A stretch of DNA of 64,000 nucleotides from Pontibaca methylaminivorans (GCF_900156525.1 NZ_FTPS01000001.1:806001-870000); one strand, 5' to 3'; shown: positions 14,493-26,671, counted from the first letter of the stretch. A program made the numbers and translations. The notes: generated by a model from the letters alone, not told the origin.

Positions 14493-15263
14493 ATGCCCTT
14501 GCAGGTTCTGACGATTCCCTGCCTGTCCGACAACTATGCCTTTGTCGCCCATGATCCCGAAAGCGGCGAAACCGCCGTGATCGACGTGCCCGAGGCCGCG
14601 CCGATTCTCGCGGCCCTGCAGGACCGGGGCTGGCGGGCGGATCACGTGTTGCTGACCCATCACCACGCGGACCATGTGCAGGGGCTGGACGAACTGCTCG
14701 CGGCCCATCCGGCCCGTGTTGTCGGGGCGCGCGCCGATGTCCACCGCCTGCCGCCGCTCGACCTTGCGGTGTCCGAGGGCGACGAGGTAATGATCGGCGC
14801 GCAGCGGGGCACGGTGATCGCGGTGCCGGGCCATACACTCGGCCATGTCGCCTTTCATTTTCCGCAGAGCCGCGTGGCCTTTACCGGCGACAGCCTCATG
14901 GCGCTCGGCTGCGGGCGCGTCTTCGAGGGCACCATGGCGCAGATGTGGGAGAGCCTGTCCAAACTCGCCGCCCTGCCCGCGGATACGCTGATCTGTTCGG
15001 GTCATGAATACACGGCCGCCAACGGCAGGTTCGCGCTTTCGGTCGAACCGGGGAATGCGGCGCTGCAAGCCCGTGTGGGGGACATCACCCGGGCCCGCGA
15101 AGATGGCCGCCCGACCGTGCCGTCGGAGCTTGCGCTCGAACTGGCGACCAACCCGTTCCTGCGGGCCGCAGAGCCGGCGCTTGCCGGCGCGGTCGGGCTC
15201 GGCGCGGGCACGCCGGCGGCCGAGGTGTTTGCGGAGCTGCGCGGGCGCAAGGATCGCTTCTGA
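14493..15263 (+). CDS. gloB: hydroxyacylglutathione hydrolase (glyoxalase II)
   Basis: Hydrolyses S-lactoylglutathione to lactate and glutathione, finishing methylglyoxal detoxification. 256 residues. Metallo-beta-lactamase metal ligands are visible: 'THHHADH' (55-61), H114 in 'GHTLGH', D133 in 'FTGDSL' and H171 in 'GHEYT'. The start at 14493 follows an 'AAAGGA' site; an earlier in-frame codon lacks one. Divergent from the methyltransferase. Confidence 0.95.
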   Translation: MPLQVLTIPCLSDNYAFVAHDPESGETAVIDVPEAAPILAALQDRGWRADHVLLTHHHADHVQGLDELLAAHPARVVGARADVHRLPPLDLAVSEGDEVMIGAQRGTVIAVPGHTLGHVAFHFPQSRVAFTGDSLMALGCGRVFEGTMAQMWESLSKLAALPADTLICSGHEYTAANGRFALSVEPGNAALQARVGDITRAREDGRPTVPSELALELATNPFLRAAEPALAGAVGLGAGTPAAEVFAELRGRKDRF

Positions 15264-15487
15264 TCCGCAGCCCCGGCGGATGCGGCACGCAGGATGCGGA
15301 ACAGGGTGCGGAGCAGGATATATTGGCGATAACGGCAAATGTGACCGGTTCGGGAAAGAAAACACTTGAAGACGCGGCCCGATCAACCAAACTCTAATTC
15401 ATATAAGATCAAGTTGGCCGCGGAGCTGGCCAAGAAGGGTCCATCCCTTTCCACGCCCTCCCCCAACGCAGAAGAGAGGAGCACGCC

Positions 15488-17812
<2,325 letters not shown>

Positions 17813-17830
17813 TCCGGGCCTTTTGAACCG

Positions 17831-17862
17831 AACCCCGCCGTGAACATCACGGCGGGGTTTTT
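17831..17862 (+). terminator. intrinsic terminator of clpA
   Basis: Perfect 13-bp arms (17831-17843 and 17847-17859) around a three-base loop, ending in a run of five T (17858-17862), 18 bp after the clpA stop. A textbook rho-independent terminator. Confidence 0.92.
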
Positions 17863-17933
17863 CATGTCATGTTTTGCGTGTCATGTTCGGTCGTGCCGCT
17901 TCCGGTGTTCCCCCGCTGCCCGGGGGGGGCGAT

Positions 17934-19223
17934 TCACTTCTCGGTCAGCTTGAGTTCGATCCGGCGGTTCTGTGCCCGGGCCTCCGCCGTGTTCGACGAA
18001 TCAACCGGCTGGAATTCCCCGAACCCGTTGGCCGACAGCCGGCCGGGCGGCAGGCCCAGCGGGCCGCTCAGATAGCGCACGACCGAAAGCGCCCGCGCCT
18101 GGCTCAGTTCCCAGTTGTCGGAATAGCGCCCGCTGCCGCTCAGCGGCGTGGTGTCGGTATGGCCATCGACGCGGATCACCCAGTTCAGGTCGGAGGGGAT
18201 GTCGTCGATGATGCCGCGCAGGATGCCGGCCACCCGCGCCACCTGCTCGCGCCCTTTTTCCGACAGGTCCGCGCTCCCCGAGGGGAACAGGACTTCGGAC
18301 GAGAACACGAAACGGTCGCCCTCGATGCGCACGCCTTCCTGACCGCTCAGCAGTTCGCGCAACTGGCCGAAGAACTCCGATCGGTAGCGCTCCAGATCCT
18401 CGGCCTGGCGGCGCAGTTCCTCGGCCTCCTTCGCCAGCCGTTCGCGCTCGGATTCCTCGAGCATGCGGCGCCGGCGTTCTTCCGATGCCGCGCGGGCCAG
18501 CGCCGCGTTCAGATCCTGCCCGAGGTTTTCGATCTGCGCCTGCGCCTCCTGGTCGCGCTCTTTCGAATCGTCGAGCAGCGCCTGCAACTGGCCAAGCTGG
18601 CGGCGCAGCGCCGCGACCTGCTGGCCAAGCTGCAGCCGGCGCGCCTCGGCCCTGGTGGCGATCCCTTGCTGTTCGGCCAGCCGGGCCTGCGCCTCGACCT
18701 CGCTTTCGCGCTGCGCCTCGTCCGCCGCCTGCAGGGCCTGTTCCTGCCTTGCGCTCAACTCCTCGGCGAGGGCAAGCCGGTCGAGGGCCCGCGCCAGATC
18801 GGTCTCGAGCTCTTCCTGCGTGGCCTCGGCGAGCGCCACCTGCCCGGCGAGTTCGTCCTCCAGCGCCTGCGCGCGGTCCTCGGCTGCCGTGCGCAGCGCC
18901 TGCAGGCTGACAAGTTGGCTGTCCTGCTGTTCAAGCTTCCCCTCCGCCAGCGCCAGCGAATCAGCCAGCGTGCCGAGCCGCGCCTCGAGATCGCTTGCCC
19001 GCCTGCGTTCGAGCCCGAGCGCCTCGGACAGCGTGCCAAGCTCGCCGCTCAGGGCATCCAGTTCGCTTTCCTGCCCGCTCACCGTTTCACGCAGGACGAA
19101 ATGCGCCACCATGAAGATCGTCAGTAGAAAGATCAGCACCAGGAGAAGCCCGGTCATGGCATCCACGAAACCCGGCCAGATCGACGTCTGGAAACGCTGG
19201 CCGCTGCGCCGCTGGAGCGCCAT
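17934..19223 (-). CDS. OmpA/MotB-type peptidoglycan-binding protein with long coiled coil
   Basis: 429 residues. A short cytoplasmic N-terminus, one membrane helix (about 19-39), a very long alanine/glutamate/arginine-rich coiled coil (about 45-295), and a C-terminal OmpA domain (about 300-429) with 'RVDGHTDTTPLSG', 'NWELSQARALSVVRYL' and 'NRRIELKL'. By family it anchors to peptidoglycan while its membrane helix pairs with a MotA/ExbB-type partner. That partner is the gene just upstream (3-bp gap). Likely an ion-driven or structural envelope complex; the substrate is unknown. Confidence 0.8.
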   Translation of the reverse strand: MALQRRSGQRFQTSIWPGFVDAMTGLLLVLIFLLTIFMVAHFVLRETVSGQESELDALSGELGTLSEALGLERRRASDLEARLGTLADSLALAEGKLEQQDSQLVSLQALRTAAEDRAQALEDELAGQVALAEATQEELETDLARALDRLALAEELSARQEQALQAADEAQRESEVEAQARLAEQQGIATRAEARRLQLGQQVAALRRQLGQLQALLDDSKERDQEAQAQIENLGQDLNAALARAASEERRRRMLEESERERLAKEAEELRRQAEDLERYRSEFFGQLRELLSGQEGVRIEGDRFVFSSEVLFPSGSADLSEKGREQVARVAGILRGIIDDIPSDLNWVIRVDGHTDTTPLSGSGRYSDNWELSQARALSVVRYLSGPLGLPPGRLSANGFGEFQPVDSSNTAEARAQNRRIELKLTEK

Positions 19224-19226
19224 GGT

Positions 19227-20402
19227 CTAGCGCACCTCTTCCCGCCCCGGGATGACGGGGCGGGATTGCGCGACCACGCGCAGCATGTGTTCGATATCCT
19301 TGCGCATCTCGGCCAGGCTTTCCTGCCGCCCGACGGCGATTTCCTCGAGGATGCGCAGCATCTGCACGTCGATCGAACGCAAACGCATCCGGCTTTCGGC
19401 ATCGAGCCCCTCACCGGTGGAGCGTTCCTGCAGCAGGTCGAGCAACTGTTCCTGCGACAGCGCAATCCGCATGAGCGCATCCGCCGTCCCCCGGGCGGCC
19501 GTATCGTCGTGACGGGGCGACATGGCGGCCAGCGATTCGCTGATCGCGCCCAGCCGGTTCACGAGTTCGGCCCGGTCGGCCGTGGCCTGCGCCGCCATGG
19601 AGTCGATCCGGCCGGCGATCTGGTCGAGCAGGAAAACCATCACCTCGCCGCTGCCGGTCCCTTCCTCGCCGGCGGCGATCCCGACACGGGTGAAAGACGA
19701 CAGCCATTCCTCGAGTTCGCGATAGAACCGGTTCTGCCCGTGCCCCGCGAACAGTTCGAGCAGCCCGACGATCAGCGAACCGGCAAGCCCCATCAGCGAC
19801 GAGGCAAAGGCGATGCCCATGCCGCCAAGCTGGGATTCGAGCCCGCCCATCAAACGGTTGAACACCGCGAGCGCCTCTTCCCCCTCCTGCGGAGAAAGGT
19901 TGCGTATGGTATCGACCACGGCGGGCACGGTGGTCGCGAGCCCGTAAAACGTGCCGAGCAGCCCGAGAAAGATCAGGACATTGACGATATAGCGGGTGAT
20001 CTCGCGTTCCTCGTCGATCCGCGTGGCGACGGAATCGAGAATCGAGCGGGCCGAGGCGGCACCAAGCTGCGTCGCCTCCGAGCGCTGCCCCAGCAGGGCC
20101 GCAAGCGGCGCCAGAAGCTGCGGAACCGCGCGCTGTTCGTCGCGATAGCCCTCCACGAACCTTTCGATCCAGGACACCGAGCGCGCAAGCTGGCTCACCT
20201 GCCAGAAACAGGCAAAGACCCCGATGACAAAGACGAAAAAGATGAATCCGTTGAGATAGGGGTTGGCCTCGAACACCGGCAGGATACGCGGCAGCACGAG
20301 GGTGATCGCACCGCCGGCAAGAAGGAGGACGAGGATCATCGACAGGATCTGCCGGACCGGCTGAGTGAAATGTGCCCCGTTCCTGTGGTGTGTTTGCGCC
20401 AT
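19227..20402 (-). CDS. MotA/TolQ/ExbB-type proton channel protein
   Basis: 391 residues with N-terminal membrane helices (about 18-38 and 48-68) and two further helices around 'YIVNVLIFLGLLGTFYGLA' and 'GMGIAFASSLMGLAGSLIVGLL' (each partly quoted), the hallmark pair of the MotA/TolQ/ExbB domain. A cytoplasmic helical C-terminal region ends at 'VIPGREEVR'. It is upstream of, and almost touching, the OmpA/MotB-type gene, so the two form a stator-like pair. No flagellar or Tol genes are near. Confidence 0.8.
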   Translation of the reverse strand: MAQTHHRNGAHFTQPVRQILSMILVLLLAGGAITLVLPRILPVFEANPYLNGFIFFVFVIGVFACFWQVSQLARSVSWIERFVEGYRDEQRAVPQLLAPLAALLGQRSEATQLGAASARSILDSVATRIDEEREITRYIVNVLIFLGLLGTFYGLATTVPAVVDTIRNLSPQEGEEALAVFNRLMGGLESQLGGMGIAFASSLMGLAGSLIVGLLELFAGHGQNRFYRELEEWLSSFTRVGIAAGEEGTGSGEVMVFLLDQIAGRIDSMAAQATADRAELVNRLGAISESLAAMSPRHDDTAARGTADALMRIALSQEQLLDLLQERSTGEGLDAESRMRLRSIDVQMLRILEEIAVGRQESLAEMRKDIEHMLRVVAQSRPVIPGREEVR

Positions 20403-20469
20403 GTGGCTTTTCCCGACAGGTTTCTGCTCGCGCGCAGCCTATCGGAAACGGGACGTTGCGGCCATGGGT

Positions 20470-21012
20470 TTATCCGGGCTGCGCGGGTATGAGCAGGCGC
20501 ACGCGCTCGCTCAGCCAGTCGAGGTCGGGATCGCTGAGCCCCGCCTCGGCCAGATGGGACGCGGTATTGAACAGGTATTCGGTGTTCGGGCCGCTCTTGC
20601 CGACGGCACGGGCGATGATATGCGCCTGCTCTTCGAGCGTCAGATCCCGGCAGTATTGCTGGTGATCGGGGTCGATCACATAGGTGACGGCCCGCACCTC
20701 GCGCCCGTCGGCAAGCGTCACGTCGAGATCGCGCTCGAGATACGCCGAGGAGATCAGTTCGCGCTCGCGCAGCATGTCGAGCGTCGCCGCCTCATGGCCC
20801 TGCGCGACCGCGAGCGCCATGCCCCTGCATTCCGCCCCCGCCGCCGCTTCAAGCGCGAGCACGAGCCCCGGATCATCCGTGGTGCCGCGGTAGTGGATCG
20901 AGCGCATGCAGAAGGAACGGCGGTACCCCGCAAGCCGCGCGACCTCGCGCGCCGCAACCGGGAACCCCGGCCGCCACAGCAGCGAACCATACCCGAAAAC
21001 CCACATGGTCAT
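20470..21012 (-). CDS. ChaC-type gamma-glutamylcyclotransferase
   Basis: Degrades glutathione to 5-oxoproline and Cys-Gly by family. About 180 residues. I place the start at 21012 ('MTMWVFGYGSLLW'), with a GAGGG site upstream; the ATG at 21006 is an alternative. The substrate loop 'GYGSLLWRPGF', 'RRSFCMRSIHYRGT' and the 'RERELISSAYLERDLDV' segment carrying the likely catalytic glutamate are present. Single gene on the minus strand, between the MotA-like gene and the peroxiredoxin. Confidence 0.85.
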   Translation of the reverse strand: MTMWVFGYGSLLWRPGFPVAAREVARLAGYRRSFCMRSIHYRGTTDDPGLVLALEAAAGAECRGMALAVAQGHEAATLDMLRERELISSAYLERDLDVTLADGREVRAVTYVIDPDHQQYCRDLTLEEQAHIIARAVGKSGPNTEYLFNTASHLAEAGLSDPDLDWLSERVRLLIPAQPG

Positions 21013-21205
21013 CTCATCCGCCCTCGTCCTGCCCTCTGTCCGGTCCGGCGGCCTTTTGCCGGGACACGCTCCTGTAAAACGCAAGCTCCGCCGGAAGAAA
21101 AGAGGTTGGCGGGAAAACCGCAGGCCACCGCGCCGTTGCGGGCGGAAACCGGCGCCGGTATTCCCGCGCCGGCCGTCATGCGGTCAACAAGCCCGAGCTG
21201 CCCGT

Positions 21206-21859
21206 TCAGCCAGGGAGCTTCACCTTGCGCAGATAGGGCAGGACGGTTTCGACCTCACCGTATTTCCGCTTTGCGTCCTCGTCGCTCAGGGTGCCGGGAA
21301 TCACCACGGAGTCGCCCGGGTTCCAGTTCACCGGAATCGACACGCCTTCGCCGGTCGCGGTCTGCAGCGCGATCAGCGCACGCAGAACCTCGTTGAAGTT
21401 GCGCCCGACATTCATCGGATAGACCATGATCAGCTTGAGCTTCTTGTCCGGCCCGATGATGAAGACGTTGCGCACGGTCGCGCTGTCGGCGGGGGTGCGC
21501 CCGTCGGGCAGATAAGCGTCGGCGGGCAGCATGTCGAACGCCTTGGCGATCTTCAGATCCTCGTCGGCGATGATCGGGAAATCGGCCTTGCAGCCCGCGA
21601 CCTTCTCGATATCGGTCTTCCAGCCCTTGTGTTCCTCGACACCATCCACGCTGATGCCGATCACCTTGGTGTTGTATTTCGCCCAGTCACCGGCCATCTG
21701 CGCCGTGGCGCCGAATTCGGTGGTGCAGATCGGCGTGAAATCCTTGGGATGGGAAAACAGGATTGCCCAGTTGTCCCCGATCCAGTCGTGAAAGCGGATC
21801 TCGCCCTGATCCGTCTGGGCGGTGAAATCGGGCACCACATCGTTGATGCGCAGGCTCAT
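21206..21859 (-). CDS. 1-Cys peroxiredoxin (Prx6 type)
   Basis: Reduces hydrogen peroxide and organic hydroperoxides in the cytosol. 217 residues. The start at 21859 is chosen for its GGAAGGAA site and the family N-terminus 'MSLRINDVVPDF'. The peroxidatic cysteine is C45 in 'PKDFTPICTTE'. The long C-terminal dimerisation domain ('VYPMNVGRNFNEVLR', 'NWNPGDSVVIP') is that of Prx6/AhpC-TSA 1-Cys enzymes. Divergent from the aldehyde dehydrogenase gene with 169 bp between starts. Confidence 0.92.
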   Translation of the reverse strand: MSLRINDVVPDFTAQTDQGEIRFHDWIGDNWAILFSHPKDFTPICTTEFGATAQMAGDWAKYNTKVIGISVDGVEEHKGWKTDIEKVAGCKADFPIIADEDLKIAKAFDMLPADAYLPDGRTPADSATVRNVFIIGPDKKLKLIMVYPMNVGRNFNEVLRALIALQTATGEGVSIPVNWNPGDSVVIPGTLSDEDAKRKYGEVETVLPYLRKVKLPG

Positions 21860-22028
21860 GGCACATTCCTTCCATTCTTGATTGTTCGACTCGATATCTG
21901 CGGCCAATCTAAACCTTTGACGAAAGCCTTTCATCCCCTCCGCTTGTCCGGGGGGTGGGTCAATGGCATATTGTTCCTGCTTCACAGCCGGTGGCGGAAC
22001 ATCATTCCAGATACGGAGATTGCGCTCC

Positions 22029-23468
22029 ATGATCGAGAAACGCTCTTTCTACATAAACGGGAAATGGGTCTCGCCGCTCGACGGGAAGGAGCATCACGTG
22101 ATCGACCCGAGCCGGGAAGAGCCCTGCGCCGTGATCATGCTTGGCGGGCAGGCCGATACCGATGCGGCCGTCGCCGCCGCGCGCGCGGCGCTGCCGGACT
22201 GGATGGCGACGCCGCCGCAGGAGCGGCTCCGCCTGCTCGAGCGGCTGATCGACATCTATCGCACACGCGGCGAGGATCTGGCGCAGGCGATCAGCACCGA
22301 AATGGGCGCGCCGATCGAGTTGTCCCGCAGGTCGCAGGTGGCGGCCGGGCTCTTTCACCTGACGAACTATCTGCGTGCGGCGCAGGGTTTCGTCTTTGAC
22401 GGGCCGCTCGGCGACTGGGCGCCCGATGACCGCATCCTGCACGAGGCGATCGGCGTCACCGCGCTCATCACCCCGTGGAACTGGCCCATGAACCAGATCA
22501 CGCTCAAGGTCGGCGCGGCGGTGGTGGCGGGCTGCACCATGGTGCTGAAACCGTCCGAGGAAAGCCCGCTGAGTGCGCTCATCTTTGCCGAATGCATGGA
22601 CGAGGCGGGCTTTCCGCCCGGTGTGTTCAACCTCGTGAACGGCGACGGAACGGGCGTCGGCACGCAGCTTGCCGAACATCCGGGGGTGGATATGGTGAGC
22701 TTCACCGGATCGACCCGCGCCGGGCGCGACATCTGCCGCAACGCCGCGCAATCGCTGAAAAAGGTGCATCTGGAGCTTGGCGGCAAGGGTGCGAACCTGA
22801 TCTTTGCCGACGCCGATCAGGAGGCGGTGAAGCGCGGGGTCTGCGACGTGATGTCGAATTCGGGCCAGTCCTGCAGCGCGCCGACGCGGATGCTGGTGCA
22901 GCGCGACATCTATGACAGGACGGTCGAATCTGCCGGGCTGCTTGCCGGTGCGGTCGCGGTCGGCAGTGCGCACGAGGGCGGAAACCACATCGGCCCGGTG
23001 GTGAACGAGCGGCAATGGGACCGTATCCAGACTCTGATTCAAGCCGGTATCGACGAGGGCGCGCGCCTTGTGACCGGCGGCACGGGGCGCCCCGAGGGGC
23101 TGAACAAGGGCTATTTCGTGCGCCCGACCGTATTCGCCGACGTGACCAACGACATGACCATCGCGCGCGAGGAAATCTTCGGCCCGGTGCTTTCGATCCT
23201 TCCCTTCGAGACCGAAGACGAGGCGCTTTCGATCGCGAATGACACCGATTACGGGCTCACGAACTATGTACAGACGCAGGATCCCGAACGCGCCCGGCGG
23301 CTGGCGCGCGGCCTGCGCTCGGGCATGGTCGAGATGAACGGGTATGACCGCGCCCCCGGCGCGCCTTTCGGCGGCATCAAGCACTCCGGCACCGGGCGCG
23401 AAGGCGGCGTCTGGGGCATTCGCGAATTTCTCGAGGTGAAATCGGTCTCGGGCTGGCCGCGCGGCTGA
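22029..23468 (+). CDS. NAD(P)-dependent aldehyde dehydrogenase
   Basis: Oxidises an aldehyde to the acid. 479 residues. The catalytic cysteine is C282 in 'NSGQSCSAP' and the general base E249 in 'LELGGKGAN'. Cofactor motif 'PWNWPMNQITLK' and 'FTGSTRAG' are present, as is the C-terminal 'PFGGIKHSGTGREGG'. The closest family feel is the broad aldehyde dehydrogenase group of unknown substrate. The upstream in-frame extension (from 21963) lacks a ribosome-binding site. Confidence 0.9.
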   Translation: MIEKRSFYINGKWVSPLDGKEHHVIDPSREEPCAVIMLGGQADTDAAVAAARAALPDWMATPPQERLRLLERLIDIYRTRGEDLAQAISTEMGAPIELSRRSQVAAGLFHLTNYLRAAQGFVFDGPLGDWAPDDRILHEAIGVTALITPWNWPMNQITLKVGAAVVAGCTMVLKPSEESPLSALIFAECMDEAGFPPGVFNLVNGDGTGVGTQLAEHPGVDMVSFTGSTRAGRDICRNAAQSLKKVHLELGGKGANLIFADADQEAVKRGVCDVMSNSGQSCSAPTRMLVQRDIYDRTVESAGLLAGAVAVGSAHEGGNHIGPVVNERQWDRIQTLIQAGIDEGARLVTGGTGRPEGLNKGYFVRPTVFADVTNDMTIAREEIFGPVLSILPFETEDEALSIANDTDYGLTNYVQTQDPERARRLARGLRSGMVEMNGYDRAPGAPFGGIKHSGTGREGGVWGIREFLEVKSVSGWPRG

Positions 23469-23489
23469 ACGCCCGCGCCGGCGCGGAAG

Positions 23490-24161
23490 TCAGAACGGGG
23501 CGGGCCGGCTGAACTCGCAGGGTGCGCCCCCGTCCGGGTGACGGAAGCCGAGCGATTGCGCATGCAGCATGAGACGGGGCGCCCCGGCCGCGGCGCCGGT
23601 CGCATAAAGCGGATCGCCCAGGATCGGATGGCCGAGCGCGCGCATGTGCAGGCGCAACTGGTGACTGCGCCCGGTCGCCGGGTGCAGCCGCACGAGGCTG
23701 CTGCCGTGGTCCGCGGCAAGCACCCGCCACGCGGTCTGCGCCGCGCGCCCCGTGGCAAGGCAGATCTTCTGGCGCGGGCGGTCACTCAGGTCGGCGATCA
23801 TCGGCAGGTCGATCCGCCCGGAGGACAGCCCCGGCCGCCCGGCGATCCGCGCGACATAGGTCTTTTCCACCCGCCGCTTTTCGAACTGGCGGCCAAGGTG
23901 GCGCTGGGCGCGGCGGTTGCGCGCAAAAACCATCACCCCCGACGTGTCGCGATCGAGCCGATGCACGAGCAATATATCGGGAAACAGCGCCCGCAGCCGC
24001 CCGATCAGGCAATCAGACAGCGCCGGCCCCTTTCCCGGCACGCACAGCAACCCCGAGGGCTTGTTCACCACGACAAGGCTGTCATCCACATGCAGCAGAT
24101 GCACCGGCCCCGCGGGCGGTGCGTAATCCGCCCCGGGAAGGACAAGGCGCGGCTTTGCCAT
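23490..24161 (-). CDS. RluA-family pseudouridine synthase
   Basis: Isomerises uridine in rRNA or tRNA. 223 residues from the ATG at 24161; an in-frame GTG at 24182 is an alternative and neither has a strong ribosome-binding site. The catalytic aspartate is D70 in 'HRLDRDTSG', and 'LHPATGRSHQLRLH' is the family C-terminal motif. No S4 domain is seen, so it is closest to the short RluA/RluE-like or TruC-like forms. Convergent with the aldehyde dehydrogenase gene (21 bp). Confidence 0.88.
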   Translation of the reverse strand: MAKPRLVLPGADYAPPAGPVHLLHVDDSLVVVNKPSGLLCVPGKGPALSDCLIGRLRALFPDILLVHRLDRDTSGVMVFARNRRAQRHLGRQFEKRRVEKTYVARIAGRPGLSSGRIDLPMIADLSDRPRQKICLATGRAAQTAWRVLAADHGSSLVRLHPATGRSHQLRLHMRALGHPILGDPLYATGAAAGAPRLMLHAQSLGFRHPDGGAPCEFSRPAPF

Positions 24162-24229
24162 CGTTATGTCAGGCTCTGCCACGGTTCAGCCATGTCTGCG
24201 CCACGTTTTCGCCATTTTGTCGCCATGCC

Positions 24230-26671
24230 TCAGCCCCGCATGCGCCGCGAAGCCGGATCATAGAAGGGCCGCAAGGACGCCATCGCCGCCACGCGCCGGC
24301 CCGCCACGTCGATTTCATAGCTCGAGGCCAGCAGATCGGCCGCGCTTTCGCCCCCAGCGGGCACATAGCCCATTCCAAGCGCCGCGCCGAGGTGATGGCC
24401 ATAGGCGCCCGAGGTCAGATAGCCGACGATGTCGCCATCGCGCAGAATCGGCTCGTGGTGGTAGAGCAGCGGCTCGGAATCCTCGAGGCGGAACAGCATG
24501 AGGCGGCGTTCGAGCCCCGTCTCGCACTTGCGCAGCACTGCGTCGCGGCCGATGAAATCCGGCTTGTCCATGGCGACGGCAAAGCCGAGCCCCGCCTCGA
24601 GCACATGGTCCTCGCAGGTGATGTCATGGCCGAAATGGCGGAAGCCCTTTTCCATGCGCGCACAATCCATCATGTGCATCCCGGCGAGTGTCAGCCCGAG
24701 GCCCTGCCCCGCCTCCCACAGTGTTTCAAAGACATGCACGGCCATGTCGGCGCTGACGTAGATTTCCCAGCCGAGCTCCCCGACATAGGACATCCGGTGC
24801 GCCCGGGCGATCGCAAGGCCAAGCTCGATCTCGCGCGCGGTGCCGAAGGGAAAGCCGACGTTCGAGAAATCGTCAGGCGACACCGCCTGCATGAGTTCAC
24901 GCGCCCCCGGGCCCATCACCGCCAGCACCCCCTCGCCCGCAGTCACATCGGTGATGGTGGCCCGGTGTTCGCCCAGATGACGGCGCAGCCAGGTTTCATC
25001 CGCAAGCCGGGTCGCCGCCGGGGTGACGACGAGAAAGGCCGATTCGGACATGCGCGTGACGGTCACGTCCGCCTCGATCCCGCCGCGATGGTTCAGGAAC
25101 TGCGTATAGAGGATCCGCCCGACCGGAACCGCCACATCGGCCCCGCAGACGCGATCGAGGAACCGCTCCGCCTCCGGCCCTTCGACGCGCAGCTTGCCGA
25201 AGGAGGACATGTCGTAGATGACCACCCCGCTGCGCAGCGCGGCATGTTCCCGCGCGACGTTGTCAAAGAAATTCTGCCGCCGCCAGCTATAGCGGTATTC
25301 GCGCGCCTGCCCATCGCGGGCAAACCAGTTCGCGCGCTCCCAGCCCGCGACCTCGCCGAACACCGCGCCGCGTGCGGAGAGTTCGGCATGAAAGGGGCTG
25401 CGCCGGATGCCGCGCGCGCTCTGCTTCTGGCGGAACGGGAAGTGATCGGCATAAAGCAGGCCGAGCGTCTCGCTCGCGCGTTCGCGCAGATAGCGGCGGT
25501 TGCGCTGGAACGGCTGCGCCCGCGCGATGTCCACGTCGCTCAGGTCAAAAGGCTTTTCCCCGTCCTCCATCCATTGCGCGAGCGCCATGCCGGCCCCGCC
25601 TGCGGACTGGATCCCGACCGAGTTGAACCCCGCCGCGATCCAGACGTTGTCGGCCTCGGGCGCAAGCCCCAGGTGATAGGCATTGTCGGGCGTAAAGCTT
25701 TCGGGTCCGTTAAAGAACGTGTGGATTCCGGCCTCCCCCAGCATCGGCATCCGGTTGACCGCCATTTCGAGGATCGGCTCGAAATGGTCGAAATCCTCGG
25801 GCAGCTGGTCAAACTCGAAATCCGGCGGGATCGGCCCCCAGGGCTTGGCATGGGGCTCGAAAGCGCCGAGCATGATCTTGCCCGCGTCCTCCTTGTAATA
25901 GGCGCATTCGTCCGGCACCCGCAACACCGGCAGCGCGCCGAGCCCGGGGATGGGTTCGGAAACGATGTAGAAATGTTCGCATGCCTGCAGCGGCACGTTC
26001 ACCCCAGCCATGCGCCCGACATCGCGCCCCCACATGCCGGCACAGTTCACGAGTGCCTCGCAGGCGATGTGCCCGCGCTCGCCCCCCGGCCGCTGCCAGT
26101 CGATGCCGCTCACGCGCCGCCCCTTGCGGGTGATCCCGGTCACTTCGGTCTGCTCAAAGATCACGGCGCCGCGCTGGCGCGCGCCCTTTGCCAGCGCGAG
26201 GGCGATATTCCCGGGATCCCCCTGCCCGTCCCGGGGCAGGAACACGCCGCCCCGCACGCCGTCGCGGTTCAGGTGCGGATAACGCGCGCCGATCTCGTCC
26301 GGCGTGATTTCCTCGATCTCGACGCCGAAACTGCGCGCCATCGCCGCCTGGCGCTGGAGTTCCTCGAGCCGCTCCGCGGTCAGCGCCACGGTGATCGAAC
26401 CGACGCGGCGAAAGCCGGTCGCAAGCCCGGTTTCGGCCTCGAGTTCGCCATAAAGTTCCTGACTGTAGCGGGCGAGCCGGGTCATGTTGTCGGTCGCCCG
26501 AAGCTGCGCGATCAGCCCGGCGGCATGCCATGTGGTGCCGCTGGTCAGCCTCCGGCGCTCGAACAGCACCACCTCGCGCCAGCCAAGCCGGCACAGGTGA
26601 TAGGCAAGCGAACAGCCGATGATGCCGCCGCCGATGATGACGACCCGGGCGGTTTCGGGGACTGGCTTCAT
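24230..26671 (-). CDS. FAD-dependent oxidoreductase with GcvT domain (dimethylglycine/sarcosine dehydrogenase type)
   Basis: 813 residues. Start at 26671 with a GAGGAAG site. The N-terminal DAO-type FAD domain has 'GGGIIG' (14-19) and 'RRLTSGTTWHAAGL', where the histidine is where this family links FAD covalently. The C-terminal half is a folate-binding GcvT domain ('LMQAVSPDDFSNVGFPFG', 'YVGELGWEIY', 'GLHMMDCARMEKGFR'-like). By family it demethylates dimethylglycine or sarcosine and transfers the C1 unit to tetrahydrofolate. No choline or betaine genes are adjacent, so the exact substrate is not fixed. Confidence 0.88.
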   Translation of the reverse strand: MKPVPETARVVIIGGGIIGCSLAYHLCRLGWREVVLFERRRLTSGTTWHAAGLIAQLRATDNMTRLARYSQELYGELEAETGLATGFRRVGSITVALTAERLEELQRQAAMARSFGVEIEEITPDEIGARYPHLNRDGVRGGVFLPRDGQGDPGNIALALAKGARQRGAVIFEQTEVTGITRKGRRVSGIDWQRPGGERGHIACEALVNCAGMWGRDVGRMAGVNVPLQACEHFYIVSEPIPGLGALPVLRVPDECAYYKEDAGKIMLGAFEPHAKPWGPIPPDFEFDQLPEDFDHFEPILEMAVNRMPMLGEAGIHTFFNGPESFTPDNAYHLGLAPEADNVWIAAGFNSVGIQSAGGAGMALAQWMEDGEKPFDLSDVDIARAQPFQRNRRYLRERASETLGLLYADHFPFRQKQSARGIRRSPFHAELSARGAVFGEVAGWERANWFARDGQAREYRYSWRRQNFFDNVAREHAALRSGVVIYDMSSFGKLRVEGPEAERFLDRVCGADVAVPVGRILYTQFLNHRGGIEADVTVTRMSESAFLVVTPAATRLADETWLRRHLGEHRATITDVTAGEGVLAVMGPGARELMQAVSPDDFSNVGFPFGTAREIELGLAIARAHRMSYVGELGWEIYVSADMAVHVFETLWEAGQGLGLTLAGMHMMDCARMEKGFRHFGHDITCEDHVLEAGLGFAVAMDKPDFIGRDAVLRKCETGLERRLMLFRLEDSEPLLYHHEPILRDGDIVGYLTSGAYGHHLGAALGMGYVPAGGESAADLLASSYEIDVAGRRVAAMASLRPFYDPASRRMRG

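Noticed and set aside
15264-15487. A heat-shock (sigma-32) promoter before clpA
   Set aside because: A CTTGAA element is present near 15364 but no matching -10 at the expected spacing could be found, so no promoter is annotated.
17934-20402. The MotA/MotB-like pair as part of a Zorya anti-phage system
   Set aside because: ZorA/ZorB resemble such pairs, but no ZorC/ZorD or ZorE helicase/nuclease gene is adjacent; the neighbours are clpA and chaC. The pair is better seen as a housekeeping envelope module.
20410-20450. Hairpin cgacagg...cctatcg between the MotA-like gene and its upstream region as a riboswitch
   Set aside because: Only 6 of 7 pairs with a short inner stem and no expression platform or known aptamer elements; a simple 5' leader structure is enough.
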